Assembly (NCBI RefSeq): GCF_003858455.1
Contig: NZ_RQZF01000002.1
Location: 310,001-374,000 of the forward strand
Reading direction: 5' to 3'
DNA length: 64,000 bases
Source of the DNA: Schaalia canis
GTDB taxonomy: Bacteria; Actinomycetota; Actinomycetes; Actinomycetales; Actinomycetaceae
Shown piece after piece: positions 55,801-64,000 of the stretch (within the stretch, counting starts at the first letter, position 1; every line of letters starts with the position of its first letter). The position numbers were made by a program, and so were the translations under genes. The notes below the pieces were generated by a model. The model saw only the letters and a program-made list of their open reading frames with translations. It made no database searches and had not been told where the DNA came from.

Positions 55801-57780
55801 TCACTCTGCGGGAGTGGGAGTGGCTGATGTGGCGATCGGGGCACTATAGGCTGGTAGGGCCACGATCATGCGGGTACGGCCGGGGGTTGAATCAACAGTA
55901 ATCGAACCGCCCACGTCTTCCACGATGGAACGCGAGATCGCCATGCCCATCCCCAGGCCGTAACGCACGCGCCCAGCCTTCGTGGTGAAGTGCGGCTCGT
56001 AGATCCGCTCCAGCACGGAGTCAGGAATACCCGGACCATTATCAGTAATCGTCACGGTCACGGCCCCATCCCCGGCTTCCACAGCCACATGGATGAGCGG
56101 CTCACCCTCACCACGAGCGGGCATCTCCCCGCGTGCGGCAGCGTCTTCACGCTCATCATCAATGGCTTCAGCGGCGTTCACCAGCAGGTTCGTCCACACC
56201 TGCTGCAACTTGGCAGGATGGGCCAGCACTGCGGGCACATCCTCGTAGTAGCGTTCGACCTCAATGCCGCGCAGCCGGTGGTTCGTCAGTCGCAGCACGT
56301 CATCTAAGCCCTCACGCACGTCTACGGCTTTGAGATCTTCACTGTCGGGCCGGGCGTAGCCCTTGAGGCTGGCGGTCAGTTCAATGACGCGCTCGGAAGC
56401 CGATAGAACCGACCGCAGCGACGAGCCCGCTCTGGCTCCAAGTTCCACGGCGGGCAGTTCCTTGCCGCGCCGCTTGGTGAGTTTACGCGCCTCAGCAGGG
56501 TCCTCCACCCCCGCCTGGACGAGGCGCCGCGCGAGGGCACGATCGCCAACGACCTCGTAAATCTGGCGGACGAGTTCGCGTTCTTGCGCGGTGGAGCGCA
56601 CGGCCTGCGTTCGGGCCCGACGCATGGCGGTGTGCGCGGCAGCCATCGCCGGGGCGGTTTCCAGCAGTGCGTCGAGGTCCTCGCCGAGGTGTTCGGCGGC
56701 GCGCACGAGGGCGGTCACGGGGTTGTTGAGTTCATGGGCGATGCCGGCGGAGAGTTCGCCAAGCATGGCAAAACGTGTGCGTTCAACGAGCTCAGCGCGT
56801 GTGTTTTTCAGGTCCTCAAGGGTTTCGGCCAGGTGGGCGCGCTCTTCTTCGAGGTCCTCGGCCAGCACCGCGTTTTCCATGTGGAGATCCTCAGCGCGGA
56901 TGAGGCGCCGGGTGAGGGATTGGATCGCCAGGACTGCCAGCGTGCCCGCAACGGAAGGCTTTTCATCAATGACCATGCGCAGCTGCTCATTGGTCAGGCG
57001 CACCACCTGCGCGGAAGTAGTGGTGGTTGCGGTGAAGAATGCTTTCTCGTTGCGCGTGAGGGACACGAGGCCGATGAGCAGGCCCGAGGTCGCGTGGTGG
57101 AGCAAGAGTTCGCCGCGATCGGTTTCACGCCGCAGGCTCACCTGACCATCAAGCACCAGGTGCACGGCGGCGATCGAGGTGTTCTGACGGGTAAGGTCAA
57201 CGCCTGCGGGAATGCGGATGCGTGGGCGGCGCCCGATGACTTCTTCGACGCCTTCAAGGAGTTCACGCACCATGTCGTACTCGTCGGCACCTAGGCCTTG
57301 GAGTAGCGGGCCTTGGACGGCGCGTTTTGGCGCGGGGCCAATGAGTTCAATAATGCTCTCGCGGCTGAGGCCTTCTTGAAGGAAGTAGGCCACCATCACC
57401 TGGTAGGCCTGGCCAAGGAAGAGCCCCAGGGTGCAGGGGGCGCGCATGACGGCAGCGAGGTGTCCGGCGCTGGTCAGGGTGGCCAGGTCAGAGTGTTCAT
57501 CCCGGTCGGTCAGGAGGATCCACTGCGTGTCTTGCAGGAGGGGCATGTGAGCAACCCCGGCGAAAGCCTCGTCAATGTTAGGCACCTCTGAGGACACCAT
57601 GCCCAGGGCAACGTGGTCGGCGGGCAGGAGCGTGGAGTTCCACCGGGTAAGTTCCTCCCCGTCGGCCACGCAGACAAGGTCAATTTGGGGGAATGCGCGC
57701 TCCCAGTCGGCGACAATGCTCGACACAATGCCGCGCGAGTCGTCACCCACAAGGATGACGTGAACCTGGGAGAGCTTCAC
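55801..57780 (-). CDS. Histidine kinase with degenerate receiver and cNMP-binding-like domains
   Basis: The 659-residue protein starts at a GTG that abuts the transporter stop. The N-terminal 120 residues look like a receiver fold, but the acceptor position reads LGM in ADHVALGMVSS and the conserved Lys is absent. Residues about 185-290 resemble a cNMP-binding domain (VHLVLDGQVSLRRETDRGEL). A coiled coil (300-340) leads to HisKA with FAMLGELSAGIAHELNNP (His about 349). An about 80-residue insertion follows, then HATPase motifs NLLVNAAEAIDD, ITDNGPGIPD and YGLGMGMAIS. No membrane helix is seen, so it is soluble. It is paired with the receiver gene downstream and the carboxylate transporter upstream. 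Confidence 0.92.
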   Translation of the reverse strand: MKLSQVHVILVGDDSRGIVSSIVADWERAFPQIDLVCVADGEELTRWNSTLLPADHVALGMVSSEVPNIDEAFAGVAHMPLLQDTQWILLTDRDEHSDLATLTSAGHLAAVMRAPCTLGLFLGQAYQVMVAYFLQEGLSRESIIELIGPAPKRAVQGPLLQGLGADEYDMVRELLEGVEEVIGRRPRIRIPAGVDLTRQNTSIAAVHLVLDGQVSLRRETDRGELLLHHATSGLLIGLVSLTRNEKAFFTATTTTSAQVVRLTNEQLRMVIDEKPSVAGTLAVLAIQSLTRRLIRAEDLHMENAVLAEDLEEERAHLAETLEDLKNTRAELVERTRFAMLGELSAGIAHELNNPVTALVRAAEHLGEDLDALLETAPAMAAAHTAMRRARTQAVRSTAQERELVRQIYEVVGDRALARRLVQAGVEDPAEARKLTKRRGKELPAVELGARAGSSLRSVLSASERVIELTASLKGYARPDSEDLKAVDVREGLDDVLRLTNHRLRGIEVERYYEDVPAVLAHPAKLQQVWTNLLVNAAEAIDDEREDAAARGEMPARGEGEPLIHVAVEAGDGAVTVTITDNGPGIPDSVLERIYEPHFTTKAGRVRYGLGMGMAISRSIVEDVGGSITVDSTPGRTRMIVALPAYSAPIATSATPTPAE

Positions 57781-59244
<1,464 letters not shown>

Positions 59245-59979
59245 AGAGTTGACACCTCACAGTGCTGGCCGAAGCGATGTGGTCAGAACGATGTCGATCA
59301 TAGGCGAGTTCGGTGTGATCAGGGAGATATTTTCTGACTTTTGAAACCCCGGCCAGGGTGACCTAGTTCGCTTGTCGGGTTTTTCAGGGTTTTTATGGGC
59401 CTTTCGTCGCAAGTTCTGATGTGATGCAGGCTTGTCCGATCCGCCCCTTTCCCCACATGGACCGTTCTGCCTCCCGCATATGCTTCCATGCGACGCACGC
59501 ACCACCGCCAAGGCCACCTCGTAGCTCCCTTGCTTCCCGGGTGTGCTTCCAACGGCTTAGGGGGCTTTCCGGGAGGCATAACATGCCTGGGCGCACATGC
59601 GGGAGCGCAGGGGACAGGAGAACAGATACTGCGGCACCAGCGAGGCGCGCCACCGGGACAGCTGTGAGCCGACGGCGAGGCGACATCGAGATAGCACCTG
59701 GGCCGCACCGAGAGCAATGTCAAAGCGGCGCTCAGGCATCAGTGTGGGCAACACTGGAGATGGGCCGCAGCTCCAATAAGGCCTCACCGAGGTAACGCCA
59801 TGTCACCTGCGTGTGCAGCGAGCCACTTCTTCTATGTTGGTTTCTGAGCCTGGGAGTGAGGGGGCACCTGCATGTGGCGAGCCGCTGGTTGAAAAATGAT
59901 GCTGCCCGAGCCGACTGACGCTGCCCAAATGGTCGATACTGGCCGGTCTTCACCCACATGGGGGCGTATCCTGACATGT
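59245..59979. other. Divergent intergenic region
   Basis: About 735 bases hold the operon promoter (minus), a solitary element arm GCCTCCCGCATATGCTTCCA (59469-59488) and element P17. No gene is supported. Confidence 0.6.
59532..59606. repeat. Dispersed palindromic element P17
   Basis: Arms GCTTCCCGGGTGTGCTTCCA (59532-59551) and TGGGCGCACATGCGGGAGC (59588-59606) span 75 bp. Confidence 0.75.
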
Positions 59980-60954
59980 GTGTCCACACCTTCGCAGTCC
60001 TCTGCCTCTTCCCATGCCTTCACCTTGGCCATCCTGGCGCACGTTATTTGGGGCTTCTTCCCCCTGTACTTTCGCCAGCTTGAACCGGCACATCCCCTTG
60101 AGGTGATTGTTCATCGGGCGGTGTGGGGCCTGATCGCCTGCGTCCTTGCTCTTCTGGTGCTTCGCCGTTTTAGTCGATTCATGGCGATTGTCCGCGACAC
60201 AAAGTTGATGTGGCAGTTGAGCGCTGCGGGCCTTCTCATCATCGTGAACTGGACGACCTACGTGTACGCCGTGCAAATCGGACGCACGGTGGATGCCGCC
60301 TTGGGGTACTTCATTAATCCCTTGGTAACGGTGGCACTGGGAATGGTGTTCCTTGGTGAACGCATCCGCCCCCTGCAGTGGGCGGCCGTGGCTTTAGGGA
60401 CTTCCGCTGTGGTGGTCCTGCTTATCGGAGTGGGGTCCCTACCGTGGATTTCTCTTGTCTTGGCGACAAGTTTTGCCTTCTATTCCCTAGTAAAAAAGAA
60501 GGTTGCTCTGCGGGTGGGCCCTCTGGAGGGCATGGCTGCTGAGACGGCTGCTGTCACACCACTGTTGATTGTTTTTTATCTCTACCTCACCCTGACCGGG
60601 GGAACCTCGTTTCATGTCCTCGCGGCTCAGCACGCTGACCCTGCGAGCATCGCGGGCCACGCCGCGATGCTCGCAGGGTCCGGGGTCCTGACGGTGATCC
60701 CATTGATGATGTTTGCGAAGTCCTCCCAGCGTCTGCCCTTGGGAGTTCAGGGACTCATCCAGTACCTTTCACCCTCACTGCAGTTCATTTTGGGGGTGTG
60801 GGTGTTCCATGAGCAGATGGAGCCAATTCGTTGGGTGGCGACGGGCATTGTGTGGTGCGCCCTGGCACTCGTAACGATGGACTGGTTCGTGCAAGCTCGC
60901 AAGCTGCGCCGCCTACAGGAGCACAGCCCTGAAGTTGACTCACAGGCGCGTTGA
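59980..60954 (+). CDS. rarD: RarD-like EamA family transporter
   Basis: The GTG at 59980 gives 324 residues; the frame continues upstream without a ribosome site. TATCCT lies seven bases before it, consistent with a leaderless start. Ten membrane helices in two EamA repeats are visible. RarD-specific patterns are HVIWGFFPLYFRQL, HRAVWGLI, NWTTYVYAV and QYLSPSLQFILGV. Substrate is unknown. A perfect 19-bp inverted repeat lies inside the gene at 60637-60680. Confidence 0.9.
   Translation: MSTPSQSSASSHAFTLAILAHVIWGFFPLYFRQLEPAHPLEVIVHRAVWGLIACVLALLVLRRFSRFMAIVRDTKLMWQLSAAGLLIIVNWTTYVYAVQIGRTVDAALGYFINPLVTVALGMVFLGERIRPLQWAAVALGTSAVVVLLIGVGSLPWISLVLATSFAFYSLVKKKVALRVGPLEGMAAETAAVTPLLIVFYLYLTLTGGTSFHVLAAQHADPASIAGHAAMLAGSGVLTVIPLMMFAKSSQRLPLGVQGLIQYLSPSLQFILGVWVFHEQMEPIRWVATGIVWCALALVTMDWFVQARKLRRLQEHSPEVDSQAR
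60637..60680. repeat. Perfect inverted repeat inside rarD
   Basis: GACCCTGCGAGCATCGCGG (60637-60655) pairs without mismatch with 60662-60680 around a six-base loop. It encodes DPASIAGHAAMLAGS. Confidence 0.9.
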
Positions 60955-61049
60955 CGCAAAGTGACGGCCGCCCTGCCCCTCGCACCTCCAGCCCCACACT
61001 TCCATCCTCGCGCCGCCCTTCCGACCTCGCCCTGGTCTCCCCCACCCCA

Positions 61050-61096
61050 TTTGTCCGAACAAAGTATTCACATTCCTGTGACATTGCGCCTAGAAT
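61050..61096 (+). promoter_or_regulatory. iolG promoter with two inverted repeats
   Basis: TTCACA (61067-61072) and TAGAAT (61091-61096) form a promoter with 18-base spacing. A near-palindrome TTTGTCCGAACAAA (61050-61063) lies just upstream. TCACA-N4-TGTGA (61068-61081) overlaps the -35. Either could be an operator. Confidence 0.6.
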
Positions 61097-61139
61097 TGAG
61101 GGCGCACCTGTAATTCCTCCGCACACAAGGAAGTGTCGA

Positions 61140-62129
61140 ATGCTTCGTATTGCTCTTATTGGCGCCGGCCGAATCGGCCAAGTTCACGCACGTTCGGTCG
61201 CCGCCCACCCCGAGGCCCAGCTTGTCCTCGTAGCCGACCCCTTCCTCGACAACGCACAGGCCGTTGCCGCAGCCTACGGCGCTCGCGCAAGTGATGACGT
61301 TGACGCTGTCTTCACCGACGATGAGGTTGACGCCGTCATTATCTGCTCTCCCACCCCCCTGCATGTCCCTCACATCCTGGCCGCCGCCCGCGCCGGCAAG
61401 CCCGCCCTGTGCGAAAAGCCCGTCGCCATGGAAACCGCTGCCGTTGAGAACCTCCGCGCCGATCTTGAGGGCCTTGACCCCGTTGTCATGCTCGGATTCA
61501 ACCGCCGCTTCGACCCGTCCTTCCGTCACATTCACGACCAGGTCGAGGCTGGAGCCGTGGGCACCCTTGAGCAGCTCACCATCATTTCGCGTGACCCCGC
61601 CGCTCCCCCCAAGGAGTACATCGCTGTTTCTGGCGGCATCTTCAAGGACATGACGATCCACGACTTCGACATGGCCCGCTACTTCCTAGGCGACATCGTT
61701 GCCGTGTCTGCCGTTGGCCAAAACCTTGACCCGGAGCTCGCTGACACTGGCGACTTTGATGGCGTCATCATCACCCTCATCAACGCGGAAGGCCACAGTG
61801 CCACTATTACGAACTCGCGCCACTGCGCCTCGGGCTACGATCAGCGCCTGGAAGCCTTTGGAACGAAGGGTGCGCTCTTCGCTGAGAACGTACGCCCCAC
61901 AACGGTGCGCTACTCCACCGCCGAGCACACCAATGCTGAGGATCCCTACCTGGACTTCTTCCTTCAGCGTTACGAGGCTGCCTACTCCGCTGAACTTTCG
62001 GAGTTCATTGCAGCTATTACTGAAGGTCGTCGCCCCTCGCCTGATATTGAAGACGGTGCCGCCGCCTTGCGTCTGGCCGAGGCCGCCGAAGAGTCCGCGC
62101 GCACAGGACAGGTTGTGCGTCTGAACTGA
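61140..62129 (+). CDS. iolG: Inositol 2-dehydrogenase-like oxidoreductase
   Basis: ATG 61140, with AAGGAAG upstream, gives 329 residues; an in-frame upstream extension has no ribosome site. The Gfo/Idh/MocA fold is plain: NAD loop IALIGAGRIGQVHA, CSPTPLH, the catalytic Lys in CEKPVAM, GFNRRFDP and the His in FKDMTIHDFDMARYFLG. It most resembles myo-inositol 2-dehydrogenase, which makes scyllo-inosose. The truncated IolE-like gene 1.4 kb away supports an inositol pathway. Confidence 0.9.
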   Translation: MLRIALIGAGRIGQVHARSVAAHPEAQLVLVADPFLDNAQAVAAAYGARASDDVDAVFTDDEVDAVIICSPTPLHVPHILAAARAGKPALCEKPVAMETAAVENLRADLEGLDPVVMLGFNRRFDPSFRHIHDQVEAGAVGTLEQLTIISRDPAAPPKEYIAVSGGIFKDMTIHDFDMARYFLGDIVAVSAVGQNLDPELADTGDFDGVIITLINAEGHSATITNSRHCASGYDQRLEAFGTKGALFAENVRPTTVRYSTAEHTNAEDPYLDFFLQRYEAAYSAELSEFIAAITEGRRPSPDIEDGAAALRLAEAAEESARTGQVVRLN

Positions 62130-62171
62130 GGCGACCCGCACGGTGGTGCGCTGTGGCGCCTGACGCCACCG

Positions 62172-62216
62172 GGTGTCCTCTTGCCTGCAACATGTCAGGC
62201 AAGAGGACACCTTTTT
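62172..62216 (+). terminator. Terminator of iolG
   Basis: GGTGTCCTCTTGCCTG (62172-62187) pairs perfectly with 62196-62211 and is followed by TTTTT. Confidence 0.92.
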
Positions 62217-62257
62217 CCTGCGTTTCCCTGCGGGTTTTCACGTCTACGCCAGGCCAG

Positions 62258-62287
62258 CCGCATCGACTTGTGCCGCATCGACTTGTG
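62258..62287. repeat. 15-bp tandem duplication
   Basis: CCGCATCGACTTGTG occurs twice in direct succession (62258-62272, 62273-62287). Confidence 0.85.
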
Positions 62288-62297
62288 CGGCACACAG

Positions 62298-62333
62298 TTG
62301 TGCCCGCTGCCTGAAAGCAGGCAGCGGGCACAA
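62298..62333 (-). terminator. Terminator of the dehydrogenase gene
   Basis: TTGTGCCCGCTGCCTG (62298-62313) pairs perfectly with 62318-62333 around AAAG. Confidence 0.75.
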
Positions 62334-62397
62334 CCCCCACAAGAAAGGATCAGCATCGATCCACACGGACGCAACGCGGCTACATTCGCACCCTGCG

Positions 62398-63534
62398 CTA
62401 CATCTTCACGACAGCGCGGCCTTGGATTTCTCCACGGCGCAACGCATCGTAGGTGTCGGCAACCTCGTCAAGGCTGACCTGCCGGGTGACGATGTCTTCG
62501 TAGCGGATGATTCCGGCTTCCGCTAAACGAATGACCTCAGGCAGGTCTTGACGGGTCAACGCACCGTAGGAGCCCACAATGGATTGCGAGCGGCGCACGG
62601 TGCGGTTGATTTCCACTCCCGCTGTTTGAACGCCGGCCCCCAGGCCGATAGGCACCATGCGTCCGCCGTCTCGCAGCACGTTGAGGGCGGTCTCCCACGT
62701 TTGTGGGCGCCCCAACACCTCGAAGGCAATATCCACGCCAAATCCGCCGGTCATCTCAAAGACTCGCTCGCGCGCATTCTCGGTGGCGGAATTAACGACG
62801 GCGGTAGCTCCCAATGCTAAAGCGGCATCAAGCTTTTCATCCGAAATGTCAATAGCAATGACGTCCTTGGCACCAAAGGCCTTCGACAATTGGATGACAT
62901 TGGAACCTACGCCACCCGTTGCAACCACCGCCACGGATTGCCCGGCACGCAGGTCAGCGCTGCGCCGAACCGCCCCGTAAGCGGTCAGGGCCGCGCACCC
63001 CAAAATGGCTGAAGCCACCGGATCCATCGTGTCAGGAACGGGCGCCACCGAAGTCACGGGGATGACGCAATATTCAGCTAAACCGCCCATGGAGTACATG
63101 GCAATGGGGTTGCCCTCACAGTCAGCCAGGCGTGTTTCCCCGTCGTAGAGCGTGCCGTTGAGGCGGTTCATTGAAAAGAATGGCCCGCACAGGTCGTCAC
63201 GCCCAGCGGCGCAGGCGGGGCAGGAGCCGCAGGGCATGAGGAATGCGCCCGCGACCTGCTGCCCCACCTGGAGCCCGCTGTGTTCAGTGCCCGGACCGAG
63301 CTCAACCACTTGGCCTGCGACCTCGTGGCCGAGCACGGCGGGTAGGGGGAAGGCGATGGCGCCACCAATCACGTGCAGGTCAGAGTGGCACAGCCCGCAG
63401 GCACTGACCTTCACGAGGACCTCGCCCGCACGCGGGCGCGGTGTGCGAATCGTGTGGATTTCAAGCCCTTTCTCAATGCTGGACAGGACTGCTGCTCGCA
63501 TGGTGTCCGGCACGACGGGGGCATTGTGGCTCAT
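62398..63534 (-). CDS. Zinc-dependent MDR alcohol dehydrogenase
   Basis: ATG 63534 follows AAGGAGGG. The 378-residue enzyme has the catalytic zinc site (CGLCHSDLH, GHEVAGQVVELGPG), four structural-zinc cysteines in CGSCPACAAGRDDLC, and the NAD loop VVATGGVGSNVIQL. Its position 14 bases after the IolE-like gene suggests it oxidises a polyol or inositol derivative rather than a simple alcohol; that is inference. Confidence 0.92.
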   Translation of the reverse strand: MSHNAPVVPDTMRAAVLSSIEKGLEIHTIRTPRPRAGEVLVKVSACGLCHSDLHVIGGAIAFPLPAVLGHEVAGQVVELGPGTEHSGLQVGQQVAGAFLMPCGSCPACAAGRDDLCGPFFSMNRLNGTLYDGETRLADCEGNPIAMYSMGGLAEYCVIPVTSVAPVPDTMDPVASAILGCAALTAYGAVRRSADLRAGQSVAVVATGGVGSNVIQLSKAFGAKDVIAIDISDEKLDAALALGATAVVNSATENARERVFEMTGGFGVDIAFEVLGRPQTWETALNVLRDGGRMVPIGLGAGVQTAGVEINRTVRRSQSIVGSYGALTRQDLPEVIRLAEAGIIRYEDIVTRQVSLDEVADTYDALRRGEIQGRAVVKM

Positions 63535-63548
63535 CGCAGCGGCCCTCC

Positions 63549-64000
63549 TTACACGCCCAGGGAGTCGCGCAGGTATGTACGCGCGATCAGGGCGTATTCC
63601 AGGGGGTTGGCAATGGCCGGATCCTGCTCAGCTTCGACAAGGAACCACCCGTCATAGTCCGAGTCCACCACGGGACGCATGAGCGTCGCAAAGTCGGTGG
63701 GTCCATCGCCGGGCACGGTGAAGGCACCCGCCAGGATCGAATCGAGGAAGCTGAGCTTTTCAGCGCGGGCTTTCTCCACGATCTCAGGACGAATGTCCTT
63801 CAGGTGCACATGTCCGATGCGCGGCAGGTAGCGGGCAATGATGTCTGCAGTGCTTTCGCCTGAGAACAATAGGTGCCCGTTATCGACCAGCAGCAGCAGC
63901 TTGTCAGGATCGGTCATCGACATGAGACGGTCGATTTCCTCGGTGGTCTGCACGCCGGTTCCCATGTGGTGGTGGTAGGCCAGGCGCAGGCCCTTTTCCT
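63549..64000 (-). CDS. iolE: IolE-like inosose dehydratase / sugar isomerase (5' end beyond window)
   Basis: About 150 C-terminal residues are visible. The stretch LAYHHHMGTGVQTTEEIDRL, with its His cluster, is typical of 2-keto-myo-inositol dehydratase. DNGHLLFSGE, GHVHLKDIRPE and DGWFLVEAEQDP are metal-ligand segments of the AP-endonuclease-like TIM barrel. Internal ATG codons in this frame are not the start. With iolG and the dehydrogenase it forms an inositol-use cluster that continues past the window. Confidence 0.85.
   Translation of the reverse strand, partial: EKGLRLAYHHHMGTGVQTTEEIDRLMSMTDPDKLLLLVDNGHLLFSGESTADIIARYLPRIGHVHLKDIRPEIVEKARAEKLSFLDSILAGAFTVPGDGPTDFATLMRPVVDSDYDGWFLVEAEQDPAIANPLEYALIARTYLRDSLGV

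Noticed and set aside
59946-59990. CCCACATGGGGGC and CATGTGTGTCCAC looked like element arms before rarD
   Set aside because: Order and spacing do not fit the arm-core-arm design.

Overview
The window looks like a chromosomal segment of a high-GC Gram-positive bacterium, most likely an Actinomycetaceae member (Schaalia/Actinomyces type). That placement is inferred from base composition, class Ib nrd genes, LAxTG-type cell-wall anchors, TANNNT/leaderless gene starts and the gene families present; it was not checked by any search. No prophage, insertion sequence, CRISPR array or rRNA was seen. There is one tRNA gene (tRNA-Leu, anticodon CAG).

Layout. 1-3.4 kb: thiamine/HMP-type ECF transporter (ATPase-ATPase-EcfT triple fusion plus YkoE) under a TPP riboswitch. 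3.8-7.6 kb: SRPBCC protein and pntAB transhydrogenase. 8.3-12.9 kb: a Cys/His-rich DUF2249 protein, RidA, a DUF559-type nuclease-like protein and an Fe-S L-serine dehydratase. 13.1-16.4 kb: nrdHIE behind paired NrdR boxes and DnaA-box-like sites; its partner nrdF lies 30 kb away at 46.1 kb. 16.9-27.3 kb: a carbohydrate locus with GH36 and wall-anchored GH16 enzymes divergent from a sugar ABC uptake system and a LacI regulator. 27.4-31 kb: small membrane proteins and an ABC-class ATPase. 31-34.3 kb: MacB-like ABC exporter. 34.4-45 kb: oligopeptidase B, a wall-anchored SGNH/vWA-like/PKD protein, RNase HI with an extra domain, AzlCD, and prolyl aminopeptidase. 47.2-51 kb: SDR-ALDH pair and patatin. 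51.2-54.7 kb: tRNA-Leu, PepSY lipoprotein, cold-shock protein, small membrane protein, TDT transporter. 55.3-59.2 kb: SLC13 transporter, cNMP-domain histidine kinase and response regulator in one operon. 60-64 kb: RarD and an inositol-type catabolic set (iolG, MDR dehydrogenase, truncated iolE).

The most unusual signal is not a gene. Seventeen copies of a roughly 75-bp dispersed element recur across the window (labelled P1-P17 here). Each has two inverted arms of 17-21 nt that fit CCC-RNR-TGTG-MNYYCA or nearly so, around a 35-38 nt core that differs in every copy. Fifteen lie between genes. Two lie in frame inside proteins (GH36 and RNase HI). I do not recognise this family. Several genes also appear to have leaderless starts with a -10 hexamer six or seven bases before the start codon, and one such promoter overlaps an element arm.
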